Origin: Pseudonocardiales bacterium
Lineage (GTDB): Bacteria; Actinomycetota; Actinomycetes; Mycobacteriales; Pseudonocardiaceae
Length of the DNA: 5,308 nucleotides
Direction of reading: 5' to 3'
Assembly: GCA_025465385.1 (NCBI GenBank)
Contig: JAODNG010000204.1
Coordinates: 1-5,308 of the forward strand
Position numbers and translations under genes: made by a program. The stretch's first letter is position 1. Every line of letters starts with the position of its first letter. A model generated the notes under the pieces. The model did no database searches, had not been told where the DNA came from, and saw nothing but the letters and a program-made list of their open reading frames with translations. Positions 1 through 5,227 of this stretch are shown piece by piece.

Positions 1-1055
1 GCGGCGCCGAGGGCGATGGCGGCTTTGGGGTCGGCGTCGATGGCGACGGGGCGGCCGAGTTCGGCGGAGACGAGTTGGGCGACTAGGGGAACTCGGGAGG
101 AGCCGCCGACGAGCAGGACGGCGTCGAGGTCGTCGGGGGTGACGTTAGCTGATCGTAGTGCTCGGCGTAGTGCCTCGACGGTGTGTTCGATGTGGGGGCG
201 GATCATGTCTTCGAACTCGGCGCGGATGAGTCGGACTTGGGTTTGTACGCCGGGGGCGAGTACCGGGATGGTGACTTCGGTGTCGGATGACAGTGCTTCT
301 TTGGCTTCGGTGCATTCGCGGCGCAGTGCTGCGGTGGCGGCCAAGGTGGTGGGGTCGTCGGGGTCGAGTTGGGTGAGTGCGGGTACCGCGGCGAGGACGT
401 GGCGCATGATGGCGTCGTCGAAATCCGCGCCGCCGAGCGCTTCGAGGCCCTGGGGCACTCCGAGGACCTCTAGCGTCGCGGCACCGGTCTTGCGGACTAC
501 GGCGGCGTCGAAGGTTCCGCCGCCGAGGTCATAGACGGCGATGGTGGTGCCTGAGTCGATGCGTTGGGCCAGTGCATAGCTGGCCGCGGCGGCTTCGGGT
601 TCGGTGCGGAAGGTGATCGAGGTCAGACCCGCCGCGTGCAACGCCGCGGTCATTGTCGAGATTTTATACGGTCCCCACCCTGCGGGATGGGTGACCACGA
701 TGCCGGTGGCCGGGCCCCCCTCACGCGCCGCGACGAGCTCGATGACCCAGCCCAGCACCATCGCGGCGATCTCCGGCGCGGAATGCGGTCGGCCTCCGAT
801 GACCATCGGCACCTCATCACCGATGCGCCGCTTAAACTCCCGCACCACCCGGTCTGGATCGGTCACCGCGCGACGCTCGGCGGCTTCTCCGACGACTACC
901 TGACCGTCGGGTGCCAGGTACAGCACCGAACTGACCGCGGTCGACCGGGTCCCCAACGCCACCACCTCAGGCGCCCCCGACCGTCCACCCTCCTGCCGGC
1001 AAATCGCCGCAGCGGTAAACGTCGTGCCCACATCGATCCCGAGCCAGTAGCTCAT
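1..1055 (-). CDS. Hsp70-family (DnaK-like) ATPase, partial: N-terminal nucleotide-binding domain
   Basis: Reading leftward from ATG at 1055, 351 codons stay open to the window edge, so the C-terminus is missing. The Hsp70 ATPase landmarks appear in order. Phosphate-1 is GIDVGTTFT (residues 6-14). K75 in FKRRIG corresponds to DnaK K70, and E152 in TEPEAAAASYA to E171. Phosphate-2 is DLGGGTFD (176-183), with T181 matching the DnaK T199 position. GGADFDD is at 208-214, the adenosine motif LLVGGSSRVP at 314-323, and the domain-closing DPKAAIALGA at 342-351. Catalytic residues look intact, so ATP binding and hydrolysis are expected in the cytoplasm. The segment between K75 and the conserved proline P124 is about 24 residues shorter than in DnaK. 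The start is fixed by AAGGAGG 11 nt upstream. It is divergent from the iniA-like gene, and no DnaJ or GrpE gene is visible. This is not canonical DnaK; its clients are unknown. Third positions are G-rich near the start and C-rich further on. Confidence 0.93.
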   Translation of the reverse strand, partial: MSYWLGIDVGTTFTAAAICRQEGGRSGAPEVVALGTRSTAVSSVLYLAPDGQVVVGEAAERRAVTDPDRVVREFKRRIGDEVPMVIGGRPHSAPEIAAMVLGWVIELVAAREGGPATGIVVTHPAGWGPYKISTMTAALHAAGLTSITFRTEPEAAAASYALAQRIDSGTTIAVYDLGGGTFDAAVVRKTGAATLEVLGVPQGLEALGGADFDDAIMRHVLAAVPALTQLDPDDPTTLAATAALRRECTEAKEALSSDTEVTIPVLAPGVQTQVRLIRAEFEDMIRPHIEHTVEALRRALRSANVTPDDLDAVLLVGGSSRVPLVAQLVSAELGRPVAIDADPKAAIALGA

Positions 1056-1066
1056 CCTCGCGAGCC

Positions 1067-1073
1067 CCTCCTT
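1067..1073 (-). promoter_or_regulatory. Ribosome binding site of the Hsp70-like gene
   Basis: On the minus strand AAGGAGG lies 11 nt before the ATG at 1055. It is a near-perfect anti-16S match and sets the start just before SYWLGIDVGTT, the position expected for an Hsp70 N-terminus. Confidence 0.8.
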
Positions 1074-1103
1074 CTCGGCCGATCCGTCGTCGAGCGATCC
1101 CGC

Positions 1104-1109
1104 AGCCTA
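1104..1109 (-). promoter_or_regulatory. Possible -10 element for the Hsp70-like gene
   Basis: Minus-strand TAGGCT fits the loose actinobacterial TANNNT consensus. Transcription would start near 1097, giving a leader of roughly 40 nt. No good -35 is present at 16-18 bp spacing. Such hexamers are common by chance, so this is only a candidate. Confidence 0.25.
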
Positions 1110-1133
1110 GAGCGGAGCTGATGCGAACCTGCA

Positions 1134-1170
1134 CAGCGCCTGGCCTGCGTATCGCCAACACGAGGCGCTG
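1134..1170. repeat. 8-bp perfect inverted repeat, 21-bp spacer (candidate operator)
   Basis: CAGCGCCT at 1134-1141 is the exact reverse complement of AGGCGCTG at 1163-1170. The spacing puts the half-site centres about 29 bp apart, nearly three helical turns, so both arms would face the same side of the DNA. It lies upstream of the possible Hsp70 -10 at 1104-1109. It could be a regulator site or a chance GC-rich match. Confidence 0.45.
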
Positions 1171-1177
1171 CGTTAGC

Positions 1178-1190
1178 GACACTGTGTGTC
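1178..1190. repeat. 13-bp palindrome GACAC-TGT-GTGTC
   Basis: Perfect 5-bp arms flank a 3-bp centre, a size typical of a dimeric regulator half-site pair. It sits between the two GCGTTAG copies near the middle of the divergent region. No regulator family is recognised from the motif. Confidence 0.4.
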
Positions 1191-1206
1191 ACCATCGGGC
1201 CCATCG

Positions 1207-1220
1207 TGGGGTTATCCCCA
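1207..1220. repeat. 14-bp palindrome TGGGG-TTAT-CCCCA
   Basis: Perfect 5-bp arms surround TTAT. The right part, TTATCCCCA (1212-1220), differs at one position from the E. coli DnaA box TTATCCACA. A lone box in a promoter region is weak evidence for DnaA binding. The palindrome could instead be an operator for the plus-strand genes. Confidence 0.35.
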
Positions 1221-1250
1221 TTCCCTAACGCGGTGGGCCGCTACTCGGTG

Positions 1251-1279
1251 CGATCCGGGCCCAACAGCCCCACGGATCG
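1251..1279. repeat. 7-bp inverted repeat CGATCCG / CGGATCG with 15-bp loop
   Basis: CGATCCG at 1251-1257 pairs exactly with CGGATCG at 1273-1279. It lies about 50-75 bp before the iniA-like start, so it could be an operator or, if transcription begins further upstream, a hairpin in the leader. Confidence 0.35.
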
Positions 1280-1286
1280 GCTGGAG

Positions 1287-1292
1287 TAGCCT
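1287..1292 (+). promoter_or_regulatory. Possible -10 element for the iniA-iniC operon
   Basis: TAGCCT fits TANNNT and would give a start point near 1299 and a leader of about 27 nt before GTG 1326. No recognisable -35 lies 16-18 bp upstream. This is a weak candidate. The same bases include the TAG (1287-1289) that closes the iniA frame upstream. Confidence 0.2.
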
Positions 1293-1309
1293 CCACCGGG
1301 GCAGTCAGC

Positions 1310-1329
1310 AGGAGAGGGCAATGCAGTGA
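1310..1329 (+). promoter_or_regulatory. Ribosome binding site and two-codon frame (ATG CAG TGA) coupled to the iniA start
   Basis: AGGAG at 1310-1314 is 6 nt before an ATG at 1321 and 11 nt before the GTG at 1326. The ATG opens only Met-Gln-stop (1321-1329), and its TGA overlaps the iniA GTG as GTGA. This is the same 4-nt arrangement found at the iniA/iniC junction. GTG 1326 is the only usable start near the beginning of the iniA frame, because the frame is closed by TAG at 1287 and holds no other start codon in between. Whether ribosomes use the ATG is unknown. Confidence 0.5.
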
Positions 1330-3152
1330 GCGCAGTAGGACCGCCGGGCCTGGATGTTGTTGACCGGTTGATCAGCTTGACCAAGGCTGGCGACCGTAGC
1401 GACCTAGTGCAGCGGCTGGCGCACACCCGTCGACGGCTACTCGATCCCGCCGTCCGGGTACTGGTGGTCGGCGAGTTCAAGCAGGGCAAGAGCCAGCTCA
1501 TCAACGCATTGGTCGACGCTCCGGTCTGCCCGGTCGACGACGACATCGCCACCGCACTGCCCACTGAGGTCTCCTACGCGAAGATTCCCATCGCGTCGCT
1601 GGTGCGGGGAATCGACGATGCCTCCGACGCGGAGACCACGCGACTTCAGGTACCCCTCGATGAGCTTGCGAGCCACGTGTCCGAGGCGGGTAATCCGGCT
1701 AACCGGCAAAATCTGTTGCGTGCCGAGGTCGGCATCCCGCGTCAGATCCTGGCTGACGGGTTGATCCTGGTGGATACCACCGGCGTCGGCGGCCTCAGCT
1801 CCGTGCACACCGCGAGTACATTGGCTGCGCTGCCGACTGCTGATGCTGTGCTGCTGGTCTCCGACGCCTCGCAGGAATACTCGGAACCGGAGGTCGATTT
1901 TCTGCGGCAGGCGATGAAGCTGTGCCCCAACGTCGCCTGCGTGCTTTCCAAGATCGACCTTTACCCGCAGTGGCGGCGCATCGCCGAGCTCGACCGCGTG
2001 CACCTTGCCGGGGCCAATGTCGAGGCCGATCTGCTGCCGGTGTCCTCGACGTTGCGCCTGCATGCGATGCGCTCTGAGGACAAGCAGCTCGATGATGAGT
2101 CCGGCTTCCCGCCGCTGGTGCGGTATCTGCGCAACGCCGTGGCGCAGGCCGACCGGCTGAGCCGTCGCAGCGTGGCGCACGATGTCTTCACTGTCACCGA
2201 CCACCTCGCGGTGTCGCTGCGGGCAGAACTACAAGCGCAGTGCAACCCCGAAGGCGGCACGGCGCTGATGGCGGAGCTGGAGGCCGCGGTGTCCCGTGCG
2301 GAGAACCTGCAGCGCCGCACCTCACGGTGGCAGCAGACGCTCAGCGACGGGATGACCGACCTGACCGCCGACATCGAGTTCGACCTGCGCGACCGGATGC
2401 GGCAAGTCGCCCGCACCGGTGAGGCGGCGCTGGATCAGGCTGATCCGCACGCGATCTGGGAGCAGTTCACCGAATGGCTCGGTCAGCAGCTCGCTGCGGC
2501 CACCTCCGACAACTTCGTATGGGCCAATCAGCGGGCGCAGTCGATCGCCCAGCAAGTGGCCGTGCACTTCGCCGAAGATGGCGGCGAGCTGCTCCCTGAG
2601 CTGCGGCTGGGCGATACGGCCAGTACCCTCGACGCGGTGCCTGAACTCGCGGCACCGCACGCCGACGATCCCAAACTCGTCGGCAAGCTGCTCACCGGGC
2701 TGCGCGGATCCTACGGTGGCGCGGTGATGTTCGGGATGTTGACCATGCTGGTGGGAGCGACGTCGATATTCAACCCGGTCGCGCTCCTTGGTGGATTGGT
2801 GCTCGGCGGCAAGACGCTCCGGGATGACAAGCACGGCCGCCTCAAGCGGCAACAGGCCGAAGCTCAGATGCTCCTCCGGCGCCAGATCGATGACGTCACC
2901 TTCCACGTGGGTAAGGAATGCCGGGACCGGTTGCGTCAGGTCCAGCGGCTGCTGAGGGACCACTTCAGCGAGGTGGCGACCGAGTTACAGCGCTCGCTCA
3001 CGGAGTCCATCCAGGCCGCCGAAAAGGCCGCCCACACCGAGGATTCCCAACGGCAGCAGCGGATCAATCGGCTTAAGGCCGAGCTGGCGCAGATCGACGC
3101 GGTGCGCCAGGACGCTCGCGCCCTGCTGGCCGCCCCCGGCAACCGTTCGTGA
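1326..3152 (+). CDS. iniA: IniA-like dynamin-family membrane-remodelling GTPase
   Basis: The 608-residue protein resembles mycobacterial IniA (about 640 aa) along its length. The GTPase domain has the P-loop GEFKQGKS (49-56), a switch threonine within TALPTE (76-81), DTTG (150-153) and the G4 variant LSKID (207-211). A long helical stalk follows. Within it lies a hydrophobic, glycine-rich stretch (about 463-497) flanked by GLRGSYGG and DDKHGRLKR. This matches the membrane-contact tip of IniA. A basic/acidic coiled-coil region with RLLRDHF (541-547) and SLTESIQAA (557-565) closes the stalk. IniA of Mycobacterium is known to bind membranes and drive GTP-dependent fission; the iniBAC operon responds to cell-wall inhibitors. 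Here no iniB lies upstream, so orthology to iniA as opposed to a paralogue is not settled. The gene overlaps iniC by 4 nt. The GTG start agrees with where IniA homology begins (DLVQRL at 26-31). Confidence 0.93.
   Translation: MSAVGPPGLDVVDRLISLTKAGDRSDLVQRLAHTRRRLLDPAVRVLVVGEFKQGKSQLINALVDAPVCPVDDDIATALPTEVSYAKIPIASLVRGIDDASDAETTRLQVPLDELASHVSEAGNPANRQNLLRAEVGIPRQILADGLILVDTTGVGGLSSVHTASTLAALPTADAVLLVSDASQEYSEPEVDFLRQAMKLCPNVACVLSKIDLYPQWRRIAELDRVHLAGANVEADLLPVSSTLRLHAMRSEDKQLDDESGFPPLVRYLRNAVAQADRLSRRSVAHDVFTVTDHLAVSLRAELQAQCNPEGGTALMAELEAAVSRAENLQRRTSRWQQTLSDGMTDLTADIEFDLRDRMRQVARTGEAALDQADPHAIWEQFTEWLGQQLAAATSDNFVWANQRAQSIAQQVAVHFAEDGGELLPELRLGDTASTLDAVPELAAPHADDPKLVGKLLTGLRGSYGGAVMFGMLTMLVGATSIFNPVALLGGLVLGGKTLRDDKHGRLKRQQAEAQMLLRRQIDDVTFHVGKECRDRLRQVQRLLRDHFSEVATELQRSLTESIQAAEKAAHTEDSQRQQRINRLKAELAQIDAVRQDARALLAAPGNRS
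3149..3152 (+). promoter_or_regulatory. GTGA start/stop overlap coupling iniA and iniC translation
   Basis: The GTG of iniC (3149-3151) overlaps the TGA of iniA (3150-3152). The preceding bases are C-rich and contain no AGGAG-like site, so iniC is most simply translated by ribosomes that have just finished iniA. Confidence 0.75.
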
Positions 3153-4651
3153 ACGCCTCGACGAGGGCGGCTCCCAGCCTCAGCGTCGCGGTGCGTGCGG
3201 TTCTGCGGCGGGCAGCCGAGGTCTACCGCGACAGCCCGACCACGGCCAACCAGCTGCGTGACCAGATCGACCGGCTCGATGAACCGCTTCGGGTAGCCGT
3301 CGCGGGCAAGGTCAAAGCTGGGAAGTCGACGTTGCTCAACGCGCTGGTCGGGGAACAGATCGCCCCGACCGATGCTGGCGAGTGCACGCAGGTGATCACC
3401 TGGTATCGCGACGCCGCAAGCCCGCGGGTCACCTTGATGCCCCGCACAGGGGTACCTCGGCAGCTGCCGCTGATCCGGACCGATGGCCGGTTGGAGTTCG
3501 ATCTTCGTGGGAGCACACCGGAAGAGGTCGAGCGATTGCTTGTCGACTGGCCGTCGCGGAGCCTGCGCACCACAACGCTGATCGACACCCCCGGTATCGC
3601 GTCGCTGTCCACCCAGATCTCGGCCCGGTCGATCGCGCTGCTCGCGCCGGATGACCGGCCGTCGGACGCGGACGCCGTCATCTACCTCATGCGCCACCTG
3701 CACGCCAGCGACGTGCGCTTTCTCGAGTCGTTCCACGATCAGGCGGGTGCGCCCGCTGCGGTCGTCAACACGATCGCGGTGCTATCGCGGGCGGACGAGA
3801 TCGGTGCTGGCCGCCTTGATGCGATGGTCTCGGCGCGGCAGGTCGCCCGGCGCTACCGCAGCGAGCCTAAGGTCCACCGGCTGTGCCAGACCGTGGTCGC
3901 GGTGGCCGGTCTGCTCGCGCAGACTGCTCGGACGCTCCGGCAGGCGGAGTTCAGCGCGCTGCGCGAGCTGGCCGAGGGCTCCCGATCCGAGCTGGACGCC
4001 TTGTTGCTTTCGGCGGACCGGTTCGTCGCGGCGCAGGCGCATCCGACCCTGCCGGCACAGACACGTAGCACGCTGGTGGAGCGGTTCGGGTTGTTCGGGC
4101 TGCGATTGGCGACGAACCTGATCCGCCAGGGGCACCACGAGCCAGCCGGGCTCACCGAGGAGCTGGTGCGGCGTAGCGGTCTCGACGAGCTGCGGACTGT
4201 GCTGGCCACCCAGTTCACCGAGCGCCGCGACGTGCTCAAGGCCCGATCGGCGCTACTGCTTGTCGACCGCACCTTGCGGGAACAACCTCGCGTCGAGGCT
4301 CAGGAGCTGGCCGGTGAGGTGGAACGGATCCTGGCTGGCGCCCACGAATTTCGAGAGCTGCGGTTACTCGCTGAGTTGCGAGCTCCCGACCTAGGGCTAT
4401 CGGCTGACGCCCGGTCCGACGCTGAACGGCTGCTCGGCGGCCAGGGCGCCGCGATGCCCAATCGTCTCGGCCTGGAACCCGACGCGGACTCCGGTGCGCT
4501 CCGCGAGGCCGTGACCGCTGCGCTGGCCCGTTGGCAACGGCGCGCCCAGAGCCCGCTGTCCGATCGTGCCGCCGCTGACCGGGCGCGAGTAGTGGTGCGC
4601 AGCTGCGAGGGCATGCTTGCGCGGTTGTCGAGGGATCAGGTCAACTCCTGA
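3149..4651 (+). CDS. iniC: IniC-like dynamin-family GTPase, partner of IniA
   Basis: The 500-residue protein resembles mycobacterial IniC (about 493 aa) throughout. GTPase motifs: P-loop GKVKAGKS (53-60), IAPTDAGECTQVITW with a switch threonine (71-85), DTPG (146-149), and a G4-like SRADEIGAG (213-221) where arginine replaces the usual lysine. The helical C-terminal part carries family-typical blocks such as LLAQTARTLRQAEF (255-268) and ERFGLFGLR (311-319). No long hydrophobic segment like the one in IniA is present, so direct membrane insertion is less likely. The GTG start overlaps the iniA stop (GTGA) and lacks a clear Shine-Dalgarno sequence, which implies translational coupling and near-matched expression. 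The likely role is as cytoplasmic partner or regulator of IniA in envelope maintenance; this is inferred from pairing and family, not shown here. The stop codon is part of the downstream hairpin. Confidence 0.92.
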   Translation: MNASTRAAPSLSVAVRAVLRRAAEVYRDSPTTANQLRDQIDRLDEPLRVAVAGKVKAGKSTLLNALVGEQIAPTDAGECTQVITWYRDAASPRVTLMPRTGVPRQLPLIRTDGRLEFDLRGSTPEEVERLLVDWPSRSLRTTTLIDTPGIASLSTQISARSIALLAPDDRPSDADAVIYLMRHLHASDVRFLESFHDQAGAPAAVVNTIAVLSRADEIGAGRLDAMVSARQVARRYRSEPKVHRLCQTVVAVAGLLAQTARTLRQAEFSALRELAEGSRSELDALLLSADRFVAAQAHPTLPAQTRSTLVERFGLFGLRLATNLIRQGHHEPAGLTEELVRRSGLDELRTVLATQFTERRDVLKARSALLLVDRTLREQPRVEAQELAGEVERILAGAHEFRELRLLAELRAPDLGLSADARSDAERLLGGQGAAMPNRLGLEPDADSGALREAVTAALARWQRRAQSPLSDRAAADRARVVVRSCEGMLARLSRDQVNS

Positions 4652-4678
4652 GGCCGAGTCGCCATTGGACTCGGCCTC
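4650..4678. terminator. Bidirectional stem-loop terminator between iniC and the CHRD gene
   Basis: GAGGCCGAGTC (4650-4660) pairs perfectly with GACTCGGCCTC (4668-4678) around a 7-nt loop, giving an 11-bp GC-rich stem. It begins inside the iniC stop codon (4649-4651) and ends 17 nt before the convergent CHRD stop (4696-4698). Neither side has a run of T, which is common among mycobacterial terminators but leaves real termination efficiency open. Confidence 0.8.
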
Positions 4679-4695
4679 CCGCGCGAAGCAGGTGC

Positions 4696-5193
4696 TTAAT
4701 CCAGCTGGCCGCGGAGCGCTCCCGCATGGTGTGCGGTCGTATGGAGCATCAGATAATAGTCCGACGGCTCCTCGATGATGGCGCGGATCTTCGATTCGTC
4801 ACTATGGACACAATCCGCCACCGTGTGGCGGTCCCCGTCGAAACGCCGGTCGTTGAAGAGATCGACGAAGACCGGACCGTCGTTGTGCCGAGGGCCGGAG
4901 TGGATGTGGAAGTCGGTCACGTCGCCGTCGAGCCCGCGCCAGGTGACGACGTAGCAGATCCTCTCATTCTCCGGGTCGAGGTCCAGGCGAGCGACGGCAT
5001 CGCCGTCGCGGTCTCCGCCATCGCGGATCTCATTGCCGGTCAATTGAACGGAGAATTGTGCGTGGCCGTACTCGTGCGCTGTGGCGATGTCTCCCGCCGC
5101 CGAGGCAGGCCCGGCGAAGACCAACATCGAAGAGGCGGAGGCCACCAGGGCTCCGACTCGTCCCATTATCCGGGCGCCCTTGCTGAGCTGCAT
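4696..5193 (-). CDS. Exported CHRD-domain protein
   Basis: The 165-residue protein starts with a Sec-type signal peptide: basic residues K5, R8 and R12, a hydrophobic core around 13-28, and the cleavage motif ASA-A (30-33). The mature part is one CHRD domain: FSVQLTGNE (47-55), an acidic Asp/Arg-rich turn (56-74), YVVTWRGL (81-88), FHIHSG (95-100), GPVFVDLF (106-113), and the family-typical ending AGALRGQLD (157-165). C80 and C128 are the only cysteines and could form a disulfide outside the membrane. CHRD domains occur in chordin and in many secreted bacterial proteins; their biochemical function is not well established. The ATG at 5193 is chosen over an in-frame TTG at 5247 because GAGGAAGG lies 7 nt upstream and the signal peptide then begins cleanly. 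It is convergent with iniC, so probably not part of that operon. There is no lipobox cysteine, so it is likely secreted rather than a lipoprotein. Confidence 0.88.
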   Translation of the reverse strand: MQLSKGARIMGRVGALVASASSMLVFAGPASAAGDIATAHEYGHAQFSVQLTGNEIRDGGDRDGDAVARLDLDPENERICYVVTWRGLDGDVTDFHIHSGPRHNDGPVFVDLFNDRRFDGDRHTVADCVHSDESKIRAIIEEPSDYYLMLHTTAHHAGALRGQLD

Positions 5194-5200
5194 TGTTGAA

Positions 5201-5208
5201 CCTTCCTC
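5201..5208 (-). promoter_or_regulatory. Ribosome binding site of the CHRD gene
   Basis: Minus-strand GAGGAAGG is 7 nt before the ATG at 5193. It decides the start, because the longer frame from 5247 would place this site inside the coding sequence. Confidence 0.75.
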
Positions 5209-5221
5209 GCCGTTGCCGACC

Positions 5222-5227
5222 AGCCTA
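5222..5227 (-). promoter_or_regulatory. Possible -10 element for the CHRD gene
   Basis: Minus-strand TAGGCT, the same hexamer seen before the Hsp70-like gene, would give a leader of about 20 nt. TTGCGA (5247-5242) upstream resembles a -35, but the spacing of 14 bp is short. The rest of 5228-5308 shows no gene. Confidence 0.25.

Larger units (their letters stand above)
1170..1231. repeat. Inverted pair of GCGTTAG heptamers bracketing the centre of the divergent region
   Basis: GCGTTAG occurs on the plus strand at 1170-1176 and on the minus strand at 1231-1225 (CTAACGC on the plus strand). The pair is symmetric about position 1200, close to the middle of the intergenic region. Two copies in opposite orientation suit a regulator acting on both divergent promoters. 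The arms are only 7 bp, so chance remains possible. Confidence 0.35.
1056..1325. promoter_or_regulatory. Divergent intergenic control region between the Hsp70-like gene and the iniA-like gene
   Basis: These 270 bp separate two start codons that point away from each other, so promoters for both must lie here. No convincing protein-coding frame fits: open frames that cross it are shadows of the flanking genes and have no sensible start or family match. The region holds at least five inverted repeats (1134-1170, 1170-1231, 1178-1190, 1207-1220, 1251-1279), unusually many for its length, as well as TANNNT hexamers facing both ways. I see no CIRCE (TTAGCACTC-N9-GAGTGCTAA) and no HAIR element (CTTGAGT-N7-ACTCAAG), so control by HrcA or HspR is not indicated despite the Hsp70 gene. 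Confidence 0.7.

Noticed and set aside
16..534. Plus-strand open frame of 172 codons
   Set aside because: It lies wholly inside the minus-strand Hsp70-like gene, is low-complexity (Ser/Arg/Ala/Thr), and shows no domain. The antisense frame carries full Hsp70 motifs.
661..668. AT-rich TATAAAAT on the minus strand inside the Hsp70-like gene, resembling a -10 box
   Set aside because: It encodes conserved-looking residues (GPYKI) and has no -35 at the right distance, so it is likely coincidental coding sequence.
564..1121. Plus-strand open frame of 185 codons across the Hsp70 start
   Set aside because: Composition is Arg/Pro/His-rich as in GC-rich shadow frames, it has no ribosome binding site of note, and it is antisense to the Hsp70 N-terminus.
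1212..1220. DnaA-box-like TTATCCCCA
   Set aside because: It is a single copy with one mismatch, with no cluster or AT-rich unwinding region and no replication gene nearby, so it is not evidence for an origin.
1437..2204. Minus-strand open frame of 255 codons
   Set aside because: It is antisense to the GTPase domain of the iniA-like gene and has no recognisable motif.
2936..3736. Minus-strand open frame of 266 codons spanning the iniA/iniC junction
   Set aside because: It runs antisense across two well-supported coding regions; Arg-rich composition and absence of motifs mark it as a shadow.
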